This document shows positions 42,593 through 52,040 of a stretch of 64,000 nt of DNA, piece after piece. Source of the DNA: Fructobacillus tropaeoli. GTDB taxonomy: Bacteria > Bacillota > Bacilli > Lactobacillales > Lactobacillaceae. Within the stretch, counting starts at the first letter, position 1, and each line of letters starts with the position of its first letter. The notes under the pieces were generated by a model that had not been told where the DNA came from, ran no database searches, and saw nothing but the letters and a program-made list of their open reading frames with translations. Where the stretch lies: the NCBI RefSeq assembly GCF_001047135.2, contig NZ_DF968079.1, positions 16,007-80,006 on the forward strand, in the 5' to 3' direction. The translations under genes were made by a program, and so were the position numbers.

Positions 42593-43154
42593 TAGTATCT
42601 ACCTCTGCAAATTTAAAAATTCCATTCTGGACATCAATCTGCTTAGCTTGATAAGCTGTTTGACCGTCCTGAGTTAATTGTGACAAATCCAAAGTAATTT
42701 GACCCTGACTTGGTTGAATGGCCACGCCAGCTGGTGCCACATTTTGCTTCAGTAGGTAACCAAGAGCTGCCTTCGCTGGGACATCCAGTGAATTAACCTT
42801 CGCCTTGTTAACAGTCAAGACTACGTTTCCATCACTGGTAACCTTTGGTGTCATCGTCAGTTGCCCCTTTAAACTCGAACTCGTACTGCTCGCAACAATG
42901 TTTTGACCATCCAGGTTCACCTGGTAATGACTATTTTGCAGTTCAGACTGAATCATATCGTTGACTTTGTCTTTAGTGAATGATTTCGTTGCTAATACTT
43001 TCTTTGAACCAGTCGATTGGTCACTGTCTGATTTTTTAGTGCTAACCGTTGGACCCGTTTGGTTGGCCAGGTTGCTGTAAGCAACGCCTGCCCCTGCTCC
43101 CAAAACAACCACAATCCCGGCAATTGTTAAAATAACTATCTTACCCTTTTTCAC
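42582..43154 (-). CDS. YpmS-family membrane-anchored protein (DUF2140)
   Basis: A 190-residue protein: a short basic start, a single membrane segment at about residues 5-28, a Ser/Lys-rich linker and an extracellular beta-rich domain (about residues 55-190). The ending QAKQIDVQNGIFKFAEV and internal LGYLLKQN fit the YpmS family. Function is unknown. Conserved next to degV and yozE in this order. Confidence 0.8.
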   Translation of the reverse strand: MKKGKIVILTIAGIVVVLGAGAGVAYSNLANQTGPTVSTKKSDSDQSTGSKKVLATKSFTKDKVNDMIQSELQNSHYQVNLDGQNIVASSTSSSLKGQLTMTPKVTSDGNVVLTVNKAKVNSLDVPAKAALGYLLKQNVAPAGVAIQPSQGQITLDLSQLTQDGQTAYQAKQIDVQNGIFKFAEVDTSAQ

Positions 43155-43172
43155 TTAGTATCAACTCTTTCT

Positions 43173-44024
43173 TTATTCTGCTTCATAGAGAATGGCCAAA
43201 GCGCCCATCCCCGTATGGGTCGAGATAATTGGTGTTGCCACTGACAAAAGAATGTCAATGTCTGGCCAAATGGCATTTAAGCGTTGGACCATTTCTTCGG
43301 CCTCATCCTTGATGCCGGTATAAGTTACCCCAATCGCCTTCATCTGCTTATAGCCCTTCATTTGCTCGATCACGTTCTCGTTGAAGGCTTTAATAGTCTT
43401 TAATCCGCGGCCCTTCACCACGACATCCACTTTGCCTTCCTCATCAACCTTAGCACCGACCTTAATATTCAAGAGATTACCAATCAAGCCCTGTGTCTTT
43501 GATAAGCGACCACCAGCAACCATATTGTCAAGTGAGCGGAATGACAAGAAAATGTATGTTTGGTCTCGCGCAGTTTCCGCCACCTTCAAAACCTCCTCCA
43601 GGCTCTGACCAGCTTGTGCTGCTTTGGCTGCTGCCAAGACAACAAACGCTTCCGAGCGATCAGCACTCAACGTATCAAAAGCATGGACATCAGCTTTTGT
43701 TAAGGCGTTTGCCTGAGCGGCCGCATTTACCGTACCGGATAAGCCAGATGACAGGTGCAAAGATAAGACGACTGCATCGGGATCTTCTTGATAGCATTGA
43801 TCGTAAACTTCTTTAAAGGCCCCAATTGAAGGCTGTGAAGTCTGTGGCAATTGGTCGCTTTCTTGCATCTTTTCCAAGAATTCTTCAGCTGAAATGGTCA
43901 CCCCATCTTGATAAATTGTGCCATCAATCTGAACAGTCAATGGGACAACTTTAATTTGGTACTGGTCAATTTCTGCTTGGGTTAACTTAGCGGCTGAATC
44001 CGTTACAATCTGTACTTTAGCCAT
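43173..44024 (-). CDS. DegV family fatty-acid-binding protein
   Basis: A 283-residue DegV protein. The N-terminal IVTDSAAKLT, the LPQTSQPSIGAF segment with the Thr/Ser residues that hold the fatty-acid carboxylate, and LHLSSGLSGTVNAA are family signatures; VGAKVDEEGKV and STHTGMGALAILY follow. Some family members supply fatty acids to the FakA kinase (FakB). No fakA is seen here, so this assignment is only a possibility. Confidence 0.92.
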   Translation of the reverse strand: MAKVQIVTDSAAKLTQAEIDQYQIKVVPLTVQIDGTIYQDGVTISAEEFLEKMQESDQLPQTSQPSIGAFKEVYDQCYQEDPDAVVLSLHLSSGLSGTVNAAAQANALTKADVHAFDTLSADRSEAFVVLAAAKAAQAGQSLEEVLKVAETARDQTYIFLSFRSLDNMVAGGRLSKTQGLIGNLLNIKVGAKVDEEGKVDVVVKGRGLKTIKAFNENVIEQMKGYKQMKAIGVTYTGIKDEAEEMVQRLNAIWPDIDILLSVATPIISTHTGMGALAILYEAE

Positions 44025-44039
44025 GGAATCGTCTCCTAC

Positions 44040-44537
44040 TTACTTCCGTTTATATGTTAAAAAGGTTAATTGATAGTCGCCATCAACGGCCTCTTGTTGC
44101 GCTGTTAACGTGAACTGAGTCAAATCAACTGGGTCGACAAAGGTATCGCCATCAAAGTCACCGGCAACCTTTGTGACAATTAAGTCCGTCGCCATTGGCA
44201 TTAATGCTGTAAAGACTTGGGCACCACCGGCAACCGTCACGACGTGTCCCTGGCTGATTTCATCATCAATCAAGGCTTGTAAATCTGCTAGAGAATGAAC
44301 CACAGCAACCTCTTCAAAGCCGGGATCAAAATCAACTTGCCGAGTTAAAACAACCGTTTTCCGTTTTGGTAATGGACGACCAATGGCTGCCCATGTCGCA
44401 CGGCCCATTACCATGGTAGAACCGACTGTTTCCTTTTTAAAATGTTTTAAGTCCGATGGAATCGACCATGGTAAATCGCCATCTTTACCAATTGCATGGC
44501 GATCATCTTCCGCCCAAACCATTTTAACTGTTGCCAT
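44040..44537 (-). CDS. folA: Dihydrofolate reductase
   Basis: A 165-residue DHFR that makes tetrahydrofolate. The catalytic Asp lies in DLPWSIPSDLKHFK, with VMGRATWAAIGRPLPKRKTVVL and VAGGAQVFTALMP as the NADPH-binding landmarks. The usual thyA neighbour is missing. It overlaps cca by 14 bases. Confidence 0.95.
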   Translation of the reverse strand: MATVKMVWAEDDRHAIGKDGDLPWSIPSDLKHFKKETVGSTMVMGRATWAAIGRPLPKRKTVVLTRQVDFDPGFEEVAVVHSLADLQALIDDEISQGHVVTVAGGAQVFTALMPMATDLIVTKVAGDFDGDTFVDPVDLTQFTLTAQQEAVDGDYQLTFLTYKRK

Positions 44538-45741
44538 GTGTCTGCTCCTCTACAAGGGTGGTCAAGGCCTCTTTGGTATTGTCTACCTGACCTAAGACGA
44601 CTGCCTGTTCCATCTTCTTTAATGCCACACCCAAATCAGGCCCCGGCTGCGCCAAGCCGGCTGCAATCAAGTCCCCACCGCTTAAGGCAAGGTCCTTCAT
44701 TGAATAAATTGGCAGGCTATCATATGTCTTTTGAATGCGCTCCGTCACACTTTGGTCAACTCCCATGATTGTCAGCGTTTCCAGCAACGTTTTCACGTGG
44801 GCATTGTGCTCATAAATGGCCCACCGGTCAATTTGGTTGACATTGGCTAACAGTGGTCCAACCGCCAGCACGGCCTGCATCACTTCTTTTGATAACTTCC
44901 ATTGCCGCAGTTGTGCTTGCAGAGTGGGACCATCAAATCCTTGCTGACCTAAGTACAAAGCCCAGACAACTTGTTCACTTTGCGGTTGTTTTCTTTCCAG
45001 CTGATTCGCAACCCTTAAAACATCGGCTTCCGTCATCAAGCCGGTTTCCCCTGGTAAGTAAGGTAAGAGTCCAGCTTCAACTAAGATTTTCAAAGCTGAC
45101 CCAGCGGCCAACCCTTGCAACATTTTCTCAAATTCAACTCGAATGCGCTCAACGGCGATTTTAGCTAAATTCGGTCCTAATTCCACCAAGGCAGCTAAAG
45201 TTTGATCTTCAATTTGAAAATCCAATTGCGCAGCAAAACGCAGGGCACGCATCATTCGCAAAGCGTCCTCTGTAAAACGTTCTTTTGCTAAACCGACCGC
45301 CCTGATTTGTCGGTTGGCCAAATCAGTCAGACCGTCAAAATAATCAATCACTTGACCGTCTTCATCAAGGGCAAACGCATTAATGGTAAAGTCTCGGCGC
45401 TTCAAGTCCTCACTCAATGACCGCACAAACGTAACTTGATCAGGTCGACGAAAATCTGTATAAGTGGATTCCGTCCGGAAGGTCGTAATTTCATACCCTT
45501 CACCGTGATCTAAGACCATAACGGTACCGTGTTGAATACCGGTATCGACCGTCTTTTTAAAAATCTTTTTAATTTCTTCTGGGTAGGCAGAAGAAGCAAT
45601 ATCCACGTCGTGAATTGGTTTTTCTAAAATAATGTCGCGAACACAACCGCCAACAAAATAAGCCTGAAAGCCGGCTTGATTAATCTGCTTTAGAATCGGC
45701 TTGGCAGCCGTCAATTCACTTGGTAACAGTTCAAGCTTCAT
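44524..45741 (-). CDS. cca: CCA-adding enzyme (tRNA nucleotidyltransferase)
   Basis: A 405-residue class II nucleotidyltransferase that builds or repairs tRNA 3' CCA ends. FVGGCVRDIIL, HDVDIASSA (catalytic Asps), RRDFTINAFALD and EDALRMMRALRFAAQ are present. The start at 45741 has AAGGAGG five bases upstream. It belongs to the run of coupled genes from the TPR protein to yozE. Confidence 0.95.
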   Translation of the reverse strand: MKLELLPSELTAAKPILKQINQAGFQAYFVGGCVRDIILEKPIHDVDIASSAYPEEIKKIFKKTVDTGIQHGTVMVLDHGEGYEITTFRTESTYTDFRRPDQVTFVRSLSEDLKRRDFTINAFALDEDGQVIDYFDGLTDLANRQIRAVGLAKERFTEDALRMMRALRFAAQLDFQIEDQTLAALVELGPNLAKIAVERIRVEFEKMLQGLAAGSALKILVEAGLLPYLPGETGLMTEADVLRVANQLERKQPQSEQVVWALYLGQQGFDGPTLQAQLRQWKLSKEVMQAVLAVGPLLANVNQIDRWAIYEHNAHVKTLLETLTIMGVDQSVTERIQKTYDSLPIYSMKDLALSGGDLIAAGLAQPGPDLGVALKKMEQAVVLGQVDNTKEALTTLVEEQTHGNS

Positions 45742-45831
45742 CGCCACCTCCTTCTAATCATTTACTATTCATCTAATCTTAGCAAGATTTTACCCTGAAT
45801 GCACGAAACAAAGGGATTTCCATTCATTTTT

Positions 45832-47097
45832 TTAATCAAGCGATAAGTCAGCTAAGCGGTCGGCTAATTCAAAGTTGTCTGGATCGAGATCAACAGCCTT
45901 TTCTAAGGCAGTCAGTTCCTCTTTTCGTCGACCAACTTCGTGATACCAATCAGCGAGGTCGTGCCAAAAATCAGGATCCGCCGGGTAATCAACCTGCGCG
46001 GCCTGCCATTGTTCCTCTGCCTTGTCTTCTTCTTCCTTGGCATGGTAAGCCCGCGCCAAGTCCCAGCTAAAGCGTGGGTCAACTAAGTCTAATTCTTGGG
46101 CTGCACCAACGGTTTCGATGACGGCATCGTAGTCGTGACGAGCCAAATAGAGGTCAGCTAAAGCACTATAAGTTGCTAAGTCTTGGTCATCTAGGGCAAG
46201 CGCCTGATTGAAATCTTCTTTCGCCTGGTCGTACTGACCCAATCTAAAGGCTAAGAGCCCGGCTTGGCGATACAAAACCGGGTTAGTTTGATCATACGAC
46301 AGCCCCAAACGATAAGTCTTTTCCGCTTGGTCAAGGTCATTAATCCGTTCATAGAGTTGTCCAAGAAGTGGGTAAACAGAAGTGTACTGTGGGTCTGCCG
46401 CCAAAATATCTTCAAAGAGTGGTAAGGCATCCTCGTCAGCCTTCTTCTCGACATACAAGAAAGCCAGTTGGAACTTGGTGTCAATCGTCAAGTCAATCGG
46501 CTTAATCTGTTCGAGGTAGGCAATGGCGTTATCTACGTTTCCAATCGCTGCATAGGCCGTTCCAATTCGAGCAGCCATATCAACCTTAGCAATCCGTCGT
46601 TGACCGGCTAACAAGAGTTGGCGATAACCGCGAATGGCCTGATGATACTGACCGGTTGTAAAGTAAAACTCAGCCAAGGCAAAGGTTACCACCGGCTCAT
46701 CAGGTGCCAGCTGTGACGCCTTTGCTAAGGCATGTCCTGCCGACTCACTTAAACCTTCTGATTGGTACAAGTCCGCTTTAACCAGCAAGGCTTGCAAATA
46801 GGCCGGCGAATCCTCTGAAATTTGGGCCAAGTAGTCCTGCGCCAAATCCAAGTCGTTTTCTTCAATCGCTAATTCCGCCAAAGCCGTCTTCAAGTCACCC
46901 TCATCAGGGTATTTGGCTAGAAGGTGTAAATAAGCTTTCTTGGACTCTTCGACAAAACCAATGGCATAGAGATCTTCAGCCAGTGAATAAACCAAATCAT
47001 CTTCATCTTCGGCTAGTGATTTTTGAAAGGCTTTCTGTGCTTGGTCCATTTGTCCCAAGCGAATAGCAGCCATCATTTCTTCTGCATAATTAGTCAA
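45832..47097 (-). CDS. Tetratricopeptide-repeat protein
   Basis: A 421-residue protein made almost entirely of TPR-like helical pairs (for example YPLLGQLYERINDLDQAEKTY and YDQTNPVLYRQAGLLAFRL, shown in part), about ten units. It is very acidic and has no signal peptide. It resembles the cytoplasmic YpiA-type TPR proteins of Firmicutes. The apparent start is TTG, with GGAAAGG a little far upstream. Role unknown; a scaffold for protein interaction is inferred. Confidence 0.85.
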   Translation of the reverse strand: MTNYAEEMMAAIRLGQMDQAQKAFQKSLAEDEDDLVYSLAEDLYAIGFVEESKKAYLHLLAKYPDEGDLKTALAELAIEENDLDLAQDYLAQISEDSPAYLQALLVKADLYQSEGLSESAGHALAKASQLAPDEPVVTFALAEFYFTTGQYHQAIRGYRQLLLAGQRRIAKVDMAARIGTAYAAIGNVDNAIAYLEQIKPIDLTIDTKFQLAFLYVEKKADEDALPLFEDILAADPQYTSVYPLLGQLYERINDLDQAEKTYRLGLSYDQTNPVLYRQAGLLAFRLGQYDQAKEDFNQALALDDQDLATYSALADLYLARHDYDAVIETVGAAQELDLVDPRFSWDLARAYHAKEEEDKAEEQWQAAQVDYPADPDFWHDLADWYHEVGRRKEELTALEKAVDLDPDNFELADRLADLSLD

Positions 47098-47293
47098 TTT
47101 TTTAATCGCCTTTCCAAACGCTTTTTGCGTGAATGCTCTCTTCTATTTTACTAAATCAGCCTTTGAAACACAAAAAGCCTTCTTTGTAAAATAATAGTAA
47201 TACTCAAATAGACCAATTTGTGTTATTATTGTCTGGAACTTTTTCATAAGCAATTTATGGGAACTAGATAAATTCTAAAAGGAGGTCTTCAGG

Positions 47294-47845
47294 ATGTACT
47301 CATTAACAAAAAAACGTTGGCAAGCAATTCACAATCGAGATGCAGACTATAACGGTAGCTTTATCTACGGTGTCACAACCGATAAGCGGGTTTGTTGTCC
47401 CTCATGCGTCCATGGTAGTGACACCCACCCTGAAGATATTCAAATTTTCAAAACAAATGACGAGGCATTGTTCGAGGGTTTCCGTCCCTGCTCTGATTGT
47501 CAGCCATTTGGCGAACTATCCGATAAGGCTGATTTAGTCTTCCGAGTGAAAGAATACCTGTCAGCCAACTATAAGAATCGAATTACACTCGAGTCCTTGA
47601 GCGAAGACTTTTCTGTCTCATCCGGTATCCTACACCGGGCCTTTATGACCGTAGCCGAAGAAAGCCCACAAAGCTATCTTCTACGAGTGCGGATGTTCCA
47701 TGCCAAGAAGCTACTCAAAGATGGCAAAGACTCTGTCGCCCTCGTTGGCCTCAAGGTTGGCATCCCCAACCTCTCATACTTCAACACCGTCTTCAAGCAA
47801 GAAGCCGGTGTGACGGCCGTTCAATACCGCAAGCAAAACAAATAA
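47294..47845 (+). CDS. Ada-type zinc-binding transcriptional regulator with AraC domain
   Basis: A 183-residue protein combining an Ada N-terminal metal-binding domain with an AraC-type DNA-binding domain. The four Zn ligands fit Cys34, Cys38 (in VCCPSC), Cys66 and Cys69 (in FRPCSDC), matching the methylphosphotriester-accepting cluster of Ada/AdaA. The C-terminal half has two helix-turn-helix motifs (LESLSEDFSVSSGILHRAF and ALVGLKVGIPNLSYFNTVF). No methyltransferase (ogt) domain is present, as in B. subtilis AdaA. AAGGAGG precedes the start. It probably activates alkylation-repair genes. Confidence 0.88.
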   Translation: MYSLTKKRWQAIHNRDADYNGSFIYGVTTDKRVCCPSCVHGSDTHPEDIQIFKTNDEALFEGFRPCSDCQPFGELSDKADLVFRVKEYLSANYKNRITLESLSEDFSVSSGILHRAFMTVAEESPQSYLLRVRMFHAKKLLKDGKDSVALVGLKVGIPNLSYFNTVFKQEAGVTAVQYRKQNK

Positions 47846-47878
47846 ACTTGCCAATCCAAGTTCATTAAGATACAGTAG

Positions 47879-47907
47879 ACAGCGAAACCAACTTTCGCTG
47901 TTTTTTT
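47879..47907 (+). terminator. Terminator after the Ada-type gene
   Basis: ACAGCGAAA pairs with TTTCGCTGT around a five-base loop, then seven Ts. It separates the gene from the dehydrogenase 17 bases further on, whose own promoter I cannot identify. Confidence 0.85.
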
Positions 47908-47924
47908 GTACAAGGAGGAACTAG

Positions 47925-48710
47925 ATGTTTAACGATTTGAACAAAAAGGTTGCCGTGATTACCGGTGGCTCAAAGGGTATTGGTAATGCGATTGCATTGC
48001 GCTTTGCTCAAGAAAAGATGAACGTTGTCATTAACTACCATTCCGACGAAGCCGGGGCGCAAGCGGCCGTCGACAAGATTCGAGAAAATGGTGGCGATGC
48101 TGTTGCCGTCAAGGCTGACGTTTCAACTGAAACCGGCGTCAAGGCCCTTTTACAGGCTGCGATTGATAACTTTGGCGGTTTGGATGTTTGGGTCAACAAT
48201 GCTGGAATGGAAATTCAAACACCAACCCACAAAATCACACTTGAGGAATGGAATAAAGTCATTGGCATTAATATGACCGGTGTGTTCCTTGGGGCAAAAG
48301 AAGCCCTCAACTACTGGTTGGACAATGACCGGACTGGTAACATCATCAATATGTCTTCCGTCCACCAACAAATTCCTTGGCCAACCTTTGCTTCCTATGC
48401 AACTGCTAAGGGTGGTGTCAAGCTCTTTACCGAAACGATTGCCATGGAATATGCGCCAAAGGGTATTCGCGTTAACAATATCGCTCCCGGTGCCATTAAC
48501 ACACCAATTAATGCGGAAAAGTTTGCTGACAAGGCCCAATATGAAGAAACGCAATCGATGATTCCAATGCAAAAGATTGGTGATCCTGAAGACGTGGCCG
48601 ATGCTGCCGTTTGGCTAGCATCCGATCAAGCCAAGTACGTGACTGGTACGACCCTCTTTGTTGATGGGGGGATGACCCTTTATGCTGCCTTCCAAGATGG
48701 TAAGGGCTAA
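47925..48710 (+). CDS. Short-chain dehydrogenase (glucose 1-dehydrogenase-like)
   Basis: A 261-residue classical SDR. The NAD(P) motif is TGGSKGIG, NNAG occurs in WVNNAGMEI, the catalytic Ser lies in NMSSVHQQIPW, and the Tyr/Lys in SYATAKGG. The ending YVTGTTLFVDGGMTLY is typical. The long central part matches bacterial glucose 1-dehydrogenases, but substrate range in this family is broad. ACAAGGAGG precedes the ATG. Confidence 0.85.
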   Translation: MFNDLNKKVAVITGGSKGIGNAIALRFAQEKMNVVINYHSDEAGAQAAVDKIRENGGDAVAVKADVSTETGVKALLQAAIDNFGGLDVWVNNAGMEIQTPTHKITLEEWNKVIGINMTGVFLGAKEALNYWLDNDRTGNIINMSSVHQQIPWPTFASYATAKGGVKLFTETIAMEYAPKGIRVNNIAPGAINTPINAEKFADKAQYEETQSMIPMQKIGDPEDVADAAVWLASDQAKYVTGTTLFVDGGMTLYAAFQDGKG

Positions 48711-48727
48711 TTTTTTAAACACATACT

Positions 48728-48763
48728 AAAAGGAGTTCTCCTAAGTAGGAGAACTCCTTTTTT
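48728..48763. terminator. Bidirectional terminator between the SDR gene and thiD
   Basis: AAAAGGAGTTCTCCT pairs with AGGAGAACTCCTTTT around a four-base loop, with further Ts. Confidence 0.93.
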
Positions 48764-48799
48764 CTATCACAAAATCAGTAAAGGGTTAACTAGCCCGCT

Positions 48800-49615
48800 T
48801 TATTTCGACCACTTGGCACCAATCTGCAAGACGTTGCCATCCGTTCGACTGTCATTCAGACGATACCCCTGCTGAATGCTTTGATGAACAAAAAACTGAC
48901 TTTGCTCAACCGCTTGTTGCAAGTTCTCGCCCAAAGCTAATTTGGCCGTAATTGCTGCCGCTAAGGTACAACCGGCGCCATCAACAAAGGCATCCTCGCC
49001 TAAGGCTGCTTGTGCCAAATAACTAATTTGGCCTGACACTGCCAGCACATCCAGAGCTTTTTCATCCACAAATCCCTGGCCGCCCTTTAGGAATACGGCA
49101 GTTTGACCACGCTGACTGATTTCTTGTGCTAATTTTGCCAAATCACTCGACGTTTTCGCCAAGGCGCTAGCCCGCTCTGCCAAAGCCAACCCCTCATTTA
49201 AATTCGGTGTCGTGACCGTTGCCAGTGGCAACAGGCGGTCCAAGTACCCTTGGACCAGCGCTTTATTCTCGGTCAGGTGGCCTTCCTTCAAGGCCAATAC
49301 AGGGTCAACCACGATTGGACCGGCATAGTCTTGTAAAAAGGCAACCACCCGGTCCAATTGCTTGACCGACGTTAACATCCCCACCTTAATGGCAGCAAAG
49401 TCTTCGACCTGGGATAAAGAATTCAATTGCTGGTCAAAGACCTCATCTGGCACAGGAAAAACCGCCACATTACTAGGCTGAATACTGACAATACTCGTAA
49501 TCGCCGAAAAGCCAGCCAAACCAGCCTCGGCAAAGGTGGCCAAATCAGCCTGGAGTCCTCCACCGGCTAGCGAGTCCGATCCCGCAATGGTTAAAACTTT
49601 CTTACTTGTAGCCAT
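48800..49615 (-). CDS. thiD: Hydroxymethylpyrimidine/phosphomethylpyrimidine kinase
   Basis: A 271-residue PfkB-fold kinase. TIAGSDSLAGGGLQADL at the N-terminus and the DGAGCTLAAAITA active-site region (Cys form) match the ThiD/PdxK group; VVDPVLALKEG and TTPNLNEG are also typical. It may phosphorylate the thiamine pyrimidine precursor or pyridoxine; the Gram-positive ThiD-like enzymes often do the latter. The start at 49615 was chosen after AAAGGTGG. It is far from the thiW operon and has no TPP riboswitch. Confidence 0.85.
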   Translation of the reverse strand: MATSKKVLTIAGSDSLAGGGLQADLATFAEAGLAGFSAITSIVSIQPSNVAVFPVPDEVFDQQLNSLSQVEDFAAIKVGMLTSVKQLDRVVAFLQDYAGPIVVDPVLALKEGHLTENKALVQGYLDRLLPLATVTTPNLNEGLALAERASALAKTSSDLAKLAQEISQRGQTAVFLKGGQGFVDEKALDVLAVSGQISYLAQAALGEDAFVDGAGCTLAAAITAKLALGENLQQAVEQSQFFVHQSIQQGYRLNDSRTDGNVLQIGAKWSK

Positions 49616-49641
49616 ACAGCCACCTTTCTTACTCATTTCTC

Positions 49642-49704
49642 AAAAAAAGCCGTCCTTAGTGATATGAACCCAAAAATTAGGACATATCATTAGTGGCGGC
49701 TTTT
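49642..49704 (-). terminator. Long two-part terminator after topA
   Basis: AAAAGCCGCC pairs with GG-A-CGGCTTTT, then a symmetric internal loop (ACTAAT opposite ACTAA), then GATATG/CATATC. Seven Ts follow on the minus strand. Confidence 0.8.
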
Positions 49705-49715
49705 CAAAAATTCTT

Positions 49716-51872
49716 TTACTTCGCTTCACTCGTTTTTTTCTTCGCGGGTGCTTTTTTCTTCGTCTTAGTTGCGACTGCACCATTAGCTTCCTGGTCTTCA
49801 CCAGTTGCGCTAGCAGCCTGTTCGTCTACTTGAGTTGGATCCTTTGGCTTATCCCATGAGACAAAGTCACAGTCAGGATAGCGAGAGCAGCCATAAAACT
49901 TCCGACCACGCTTGGTTTTGCGTTCCACAACCTGTCCCTTACCACACTTTGGACAAGTGATGCCGATTTCTTGCACAATCGCCTTTGTATTCCGACAGTC
50001 AGGGAAGCGAGAACAAGCATAGAACTTACCATAGCGGCCCATCTTAATCACCATTGGTGCGCCACAGACTTCACAGTCCATGCCAGCTAATTCATCGTGC
50101 ATCGTAATTTTTTCCAAGGTCTCCTCAGCGGACTGAACTTCCTTAGAGAATGGCTTGTAAAATTCATCGACGACCGGGACCCACTTCTTATCACCGACTT
50201 CAATCTCATCTAGTGAATGCTCAACCTGGGCCGTAAACTTGGTATCGGTAATATCTGGGAACTTATCCTCAACAATTGTCTGGACAATTTCACCTAATTC
50301 AGTGGGCACAAATTTCCGTGCATCCACCCGAACATAGTTCCGCCGCTGAATGGTATCCAATGTTGGTGCATAAGTTGAAGGACGACCAACACCGTTTTCT
50401 TCCAAAGCCTTAATCAAAGACGCTTCAGTATAGCGGGCTGGTGGCATCGTGAAGTGCTGTTCGGGGTTTGTCTTCGCCAAGTCGACTTCATCCCCCTTTG
50501 CCAAGTCAGGCAAAAGGTTATCTTTTTCTTTAGCAGCCGGATAAGCCTTGGTAAATCCAGCAAACTTCGTCTTTGATCCATTGGCATGGAATAAAACGCC
50601 ATTTTGCTCAACCGTCACGGCTAAGGTATCCAAAATTTCTGGCGTCATCAAAGATGCGACAAAGCGCGACCAAATCAGGGAATACAGCTTGAATTGATCA
50701 GGAGTTAGCTTATCCTTAATCGACGCTGGTGTCTTCGTGACATCCGTTGGACGGATTGCTTCGTGGGCATCTTGGGCCCCTTCTTGCGGCGTCCCGGCAA
50801 CGGGCTTATGGCTTGAATATTCCTCGCCCCACTCGTCATGAATATACTGAGCAGCAGCATTCTTCGCCACGGCTGAAAGTCGGGTCGAATCCGTACGCAT
50901 ATAGGTAATTAACCCAACTTGACCGAGGCCACGCCCTAAGTTAATTCCTTCGTAAAGCTGCTGAGCCGTCATCATCGTCTTCCGTGTTCGGAACTTCAAC
51001 TGGGTGTTGGCCGCTTGTTGCATGGTTGACGTTGTAAATGGTGGCTGCGGTTGCCGCTTTCTTTCCTTGGCCTTGACTTCTGATACCTGGAAGGGCTTTT
51101 TCAAGTCCAAATCAGCCATGACCGCTTGAACGGCGGCGTTATCAGGTAACGGTTGCTTTTTACCAGCAAAACCATAGAAGTTCGCCTTAAACTTCGACTT
51201 GCCCTTCTTGAATTCGGAATCCAGTGTCCAGTATTCCTCTGGTTGGAAAGCTTGAATTTGGCGTTCTCTGGCAATAATCAAGCCGAGGGCAACTGATTGT
51301 ACTCGGCCGGCTGACAAGCCACGCTTAACCGTCTTCCACAACACTGGTGAAATTGAGTAACCCACTAACCGGTCGATAATCCGCCGAGCCTGCTGAGCAT
51401 CAACTAAGTCTTGGTTAATGGTCCGTGGTTCCTTGAAGGCATTTTTAATCGTATCCTTCGTGATTTCGTTAAAGACCACTCGGTTCTTTTGTTCTGGATC
51501 AAGGTCCAAAATATGCTGTAAATGCCAGGCAATCGCCTCTCCTTCGCGATCCGGATCGGATGCGAGATAGACTTGCTTGGCAGCCTTAGCAGCTTTTTTC
51601 AGGTCCTTAATCACCGGACCCTTACCGCGAATATTAATGTACTTTGGTTCGTAATCCTGGTCAACATCAACACCCAACGTTGACTTAGGGAGGTCGCGGA
51701 CATGGCCAATCGAGGCAACAACTTGATAAGTCGAGCCAAGATATTTTTCAATTGTCTTGGCCTTTGACGGACTCTCGACAATCACTAATTTTTTACTTGT
51801 TTTCTTCTTACTCTTTTTCTTTGGAGCAGTTGTTTTCTTGGTCTTTGCTTCTACCAACGTGTGATTCCCCAT
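49716..51872 (-). CDS. topA: DNA topoisomerase I
   Basis: A 718-residue type IA topoisomerase that relaxes negative supercoils. A Lys-rich N-terminal tail precedes the TOPRIM start [12 protein letters not shown], with [12 protein letters not shown] next. The active-site Tyr is in [13 protein letters not shown]. Two Topo_C4 zinc ribbons lie near residues 590-680 (CEVCGAPM...CSRFPDC and CPKCGKGQ...CSRYPDC). A second Lys/Ala tail ends the protein. The start is uncertain: ATG 51872 or a TTG five codons later with a better GGGG site. Confidence 0.95.
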   Translation of the reverse strand: MGNHTLVEAKTKKTTAPKKKSKKKTSKKLVIVESPSKAKTIEKYLGSTYQVVASIGHVRDLPKSTLGVDVDQDYEPKYINIRGKGPVIKDLKKAAKAAKQVYLASDPDREGEAIAWHLQHILDLDPEQKNRVVFNEITKDTIKNAFKEPRTINQDLVDAQQARRIIDRLVGYSISPVLWKTVKRGLSAGRVQSVALGLIIARERQIQAFQPEEYWTLDSEFKKGKSKFKANFYGFAGKKQPLPDNAAVQAVMADLDLKKPFQVSEVKAKERKRQPQPPFTTSTMQQAANTQLKFRTRKTMMTAQQLYEGINLGRGLGQVGLITYMRTDSTRLSAVAKNAAAQYIHDEWGEEYSSHKPVAGTPQEGAQDAHEAIRPTDVTKTPASIKDKLTPDQFKLYSLIWSRFVASLMTPEILDTLAVTVEQNGVLFHANGSKTKFAGFTKAYPAAKEKDNLLPDLAKGDEVDLAKTNPEQHFTMPPARYTEASLIKALEENGVGRPSTYAPTLDTIQRRNYVRVDARKFVPTELGEIVQTIVEDKFPDITDTKFTAQVEHSLDEIEVGDKKWVPVVDEFYKPFSKEVQSAEETLEKITMHDELAGMDCEVCGAPMVIKMGRYGKFYACSRFPDCRNTKAIVQEIGITCPKCGKGQVVERKTKRGRKFYGCSRYPDCDFVSWDKPKDPTQVDEQAASATGEDQEANGAVATKTKKKAPAKKKTSEAK

Positions 51873-52040
51873 TTTTCTAAAGCTACTTGATTGGCGACAA
51901 AGGTGATTGTTTTGAATCAATAATCACGTTTATCAACCAAAAGCAAGCTTTCCTTTTGGTTTAACTCTCCCATCATACCAGTCAAAGCTACGCTTTGGCA
52001 AGACGGGTGGAATCATTTTCCTACTATATAAGGCAAATTT

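Noticed and set aside
51938-51963. AACCAAAAG/CTTTTGGTT hairpin between dprA and topA
   Set aside because: No T-run follows on the minus strand, so it was not called a terminator; other significance is unclear.
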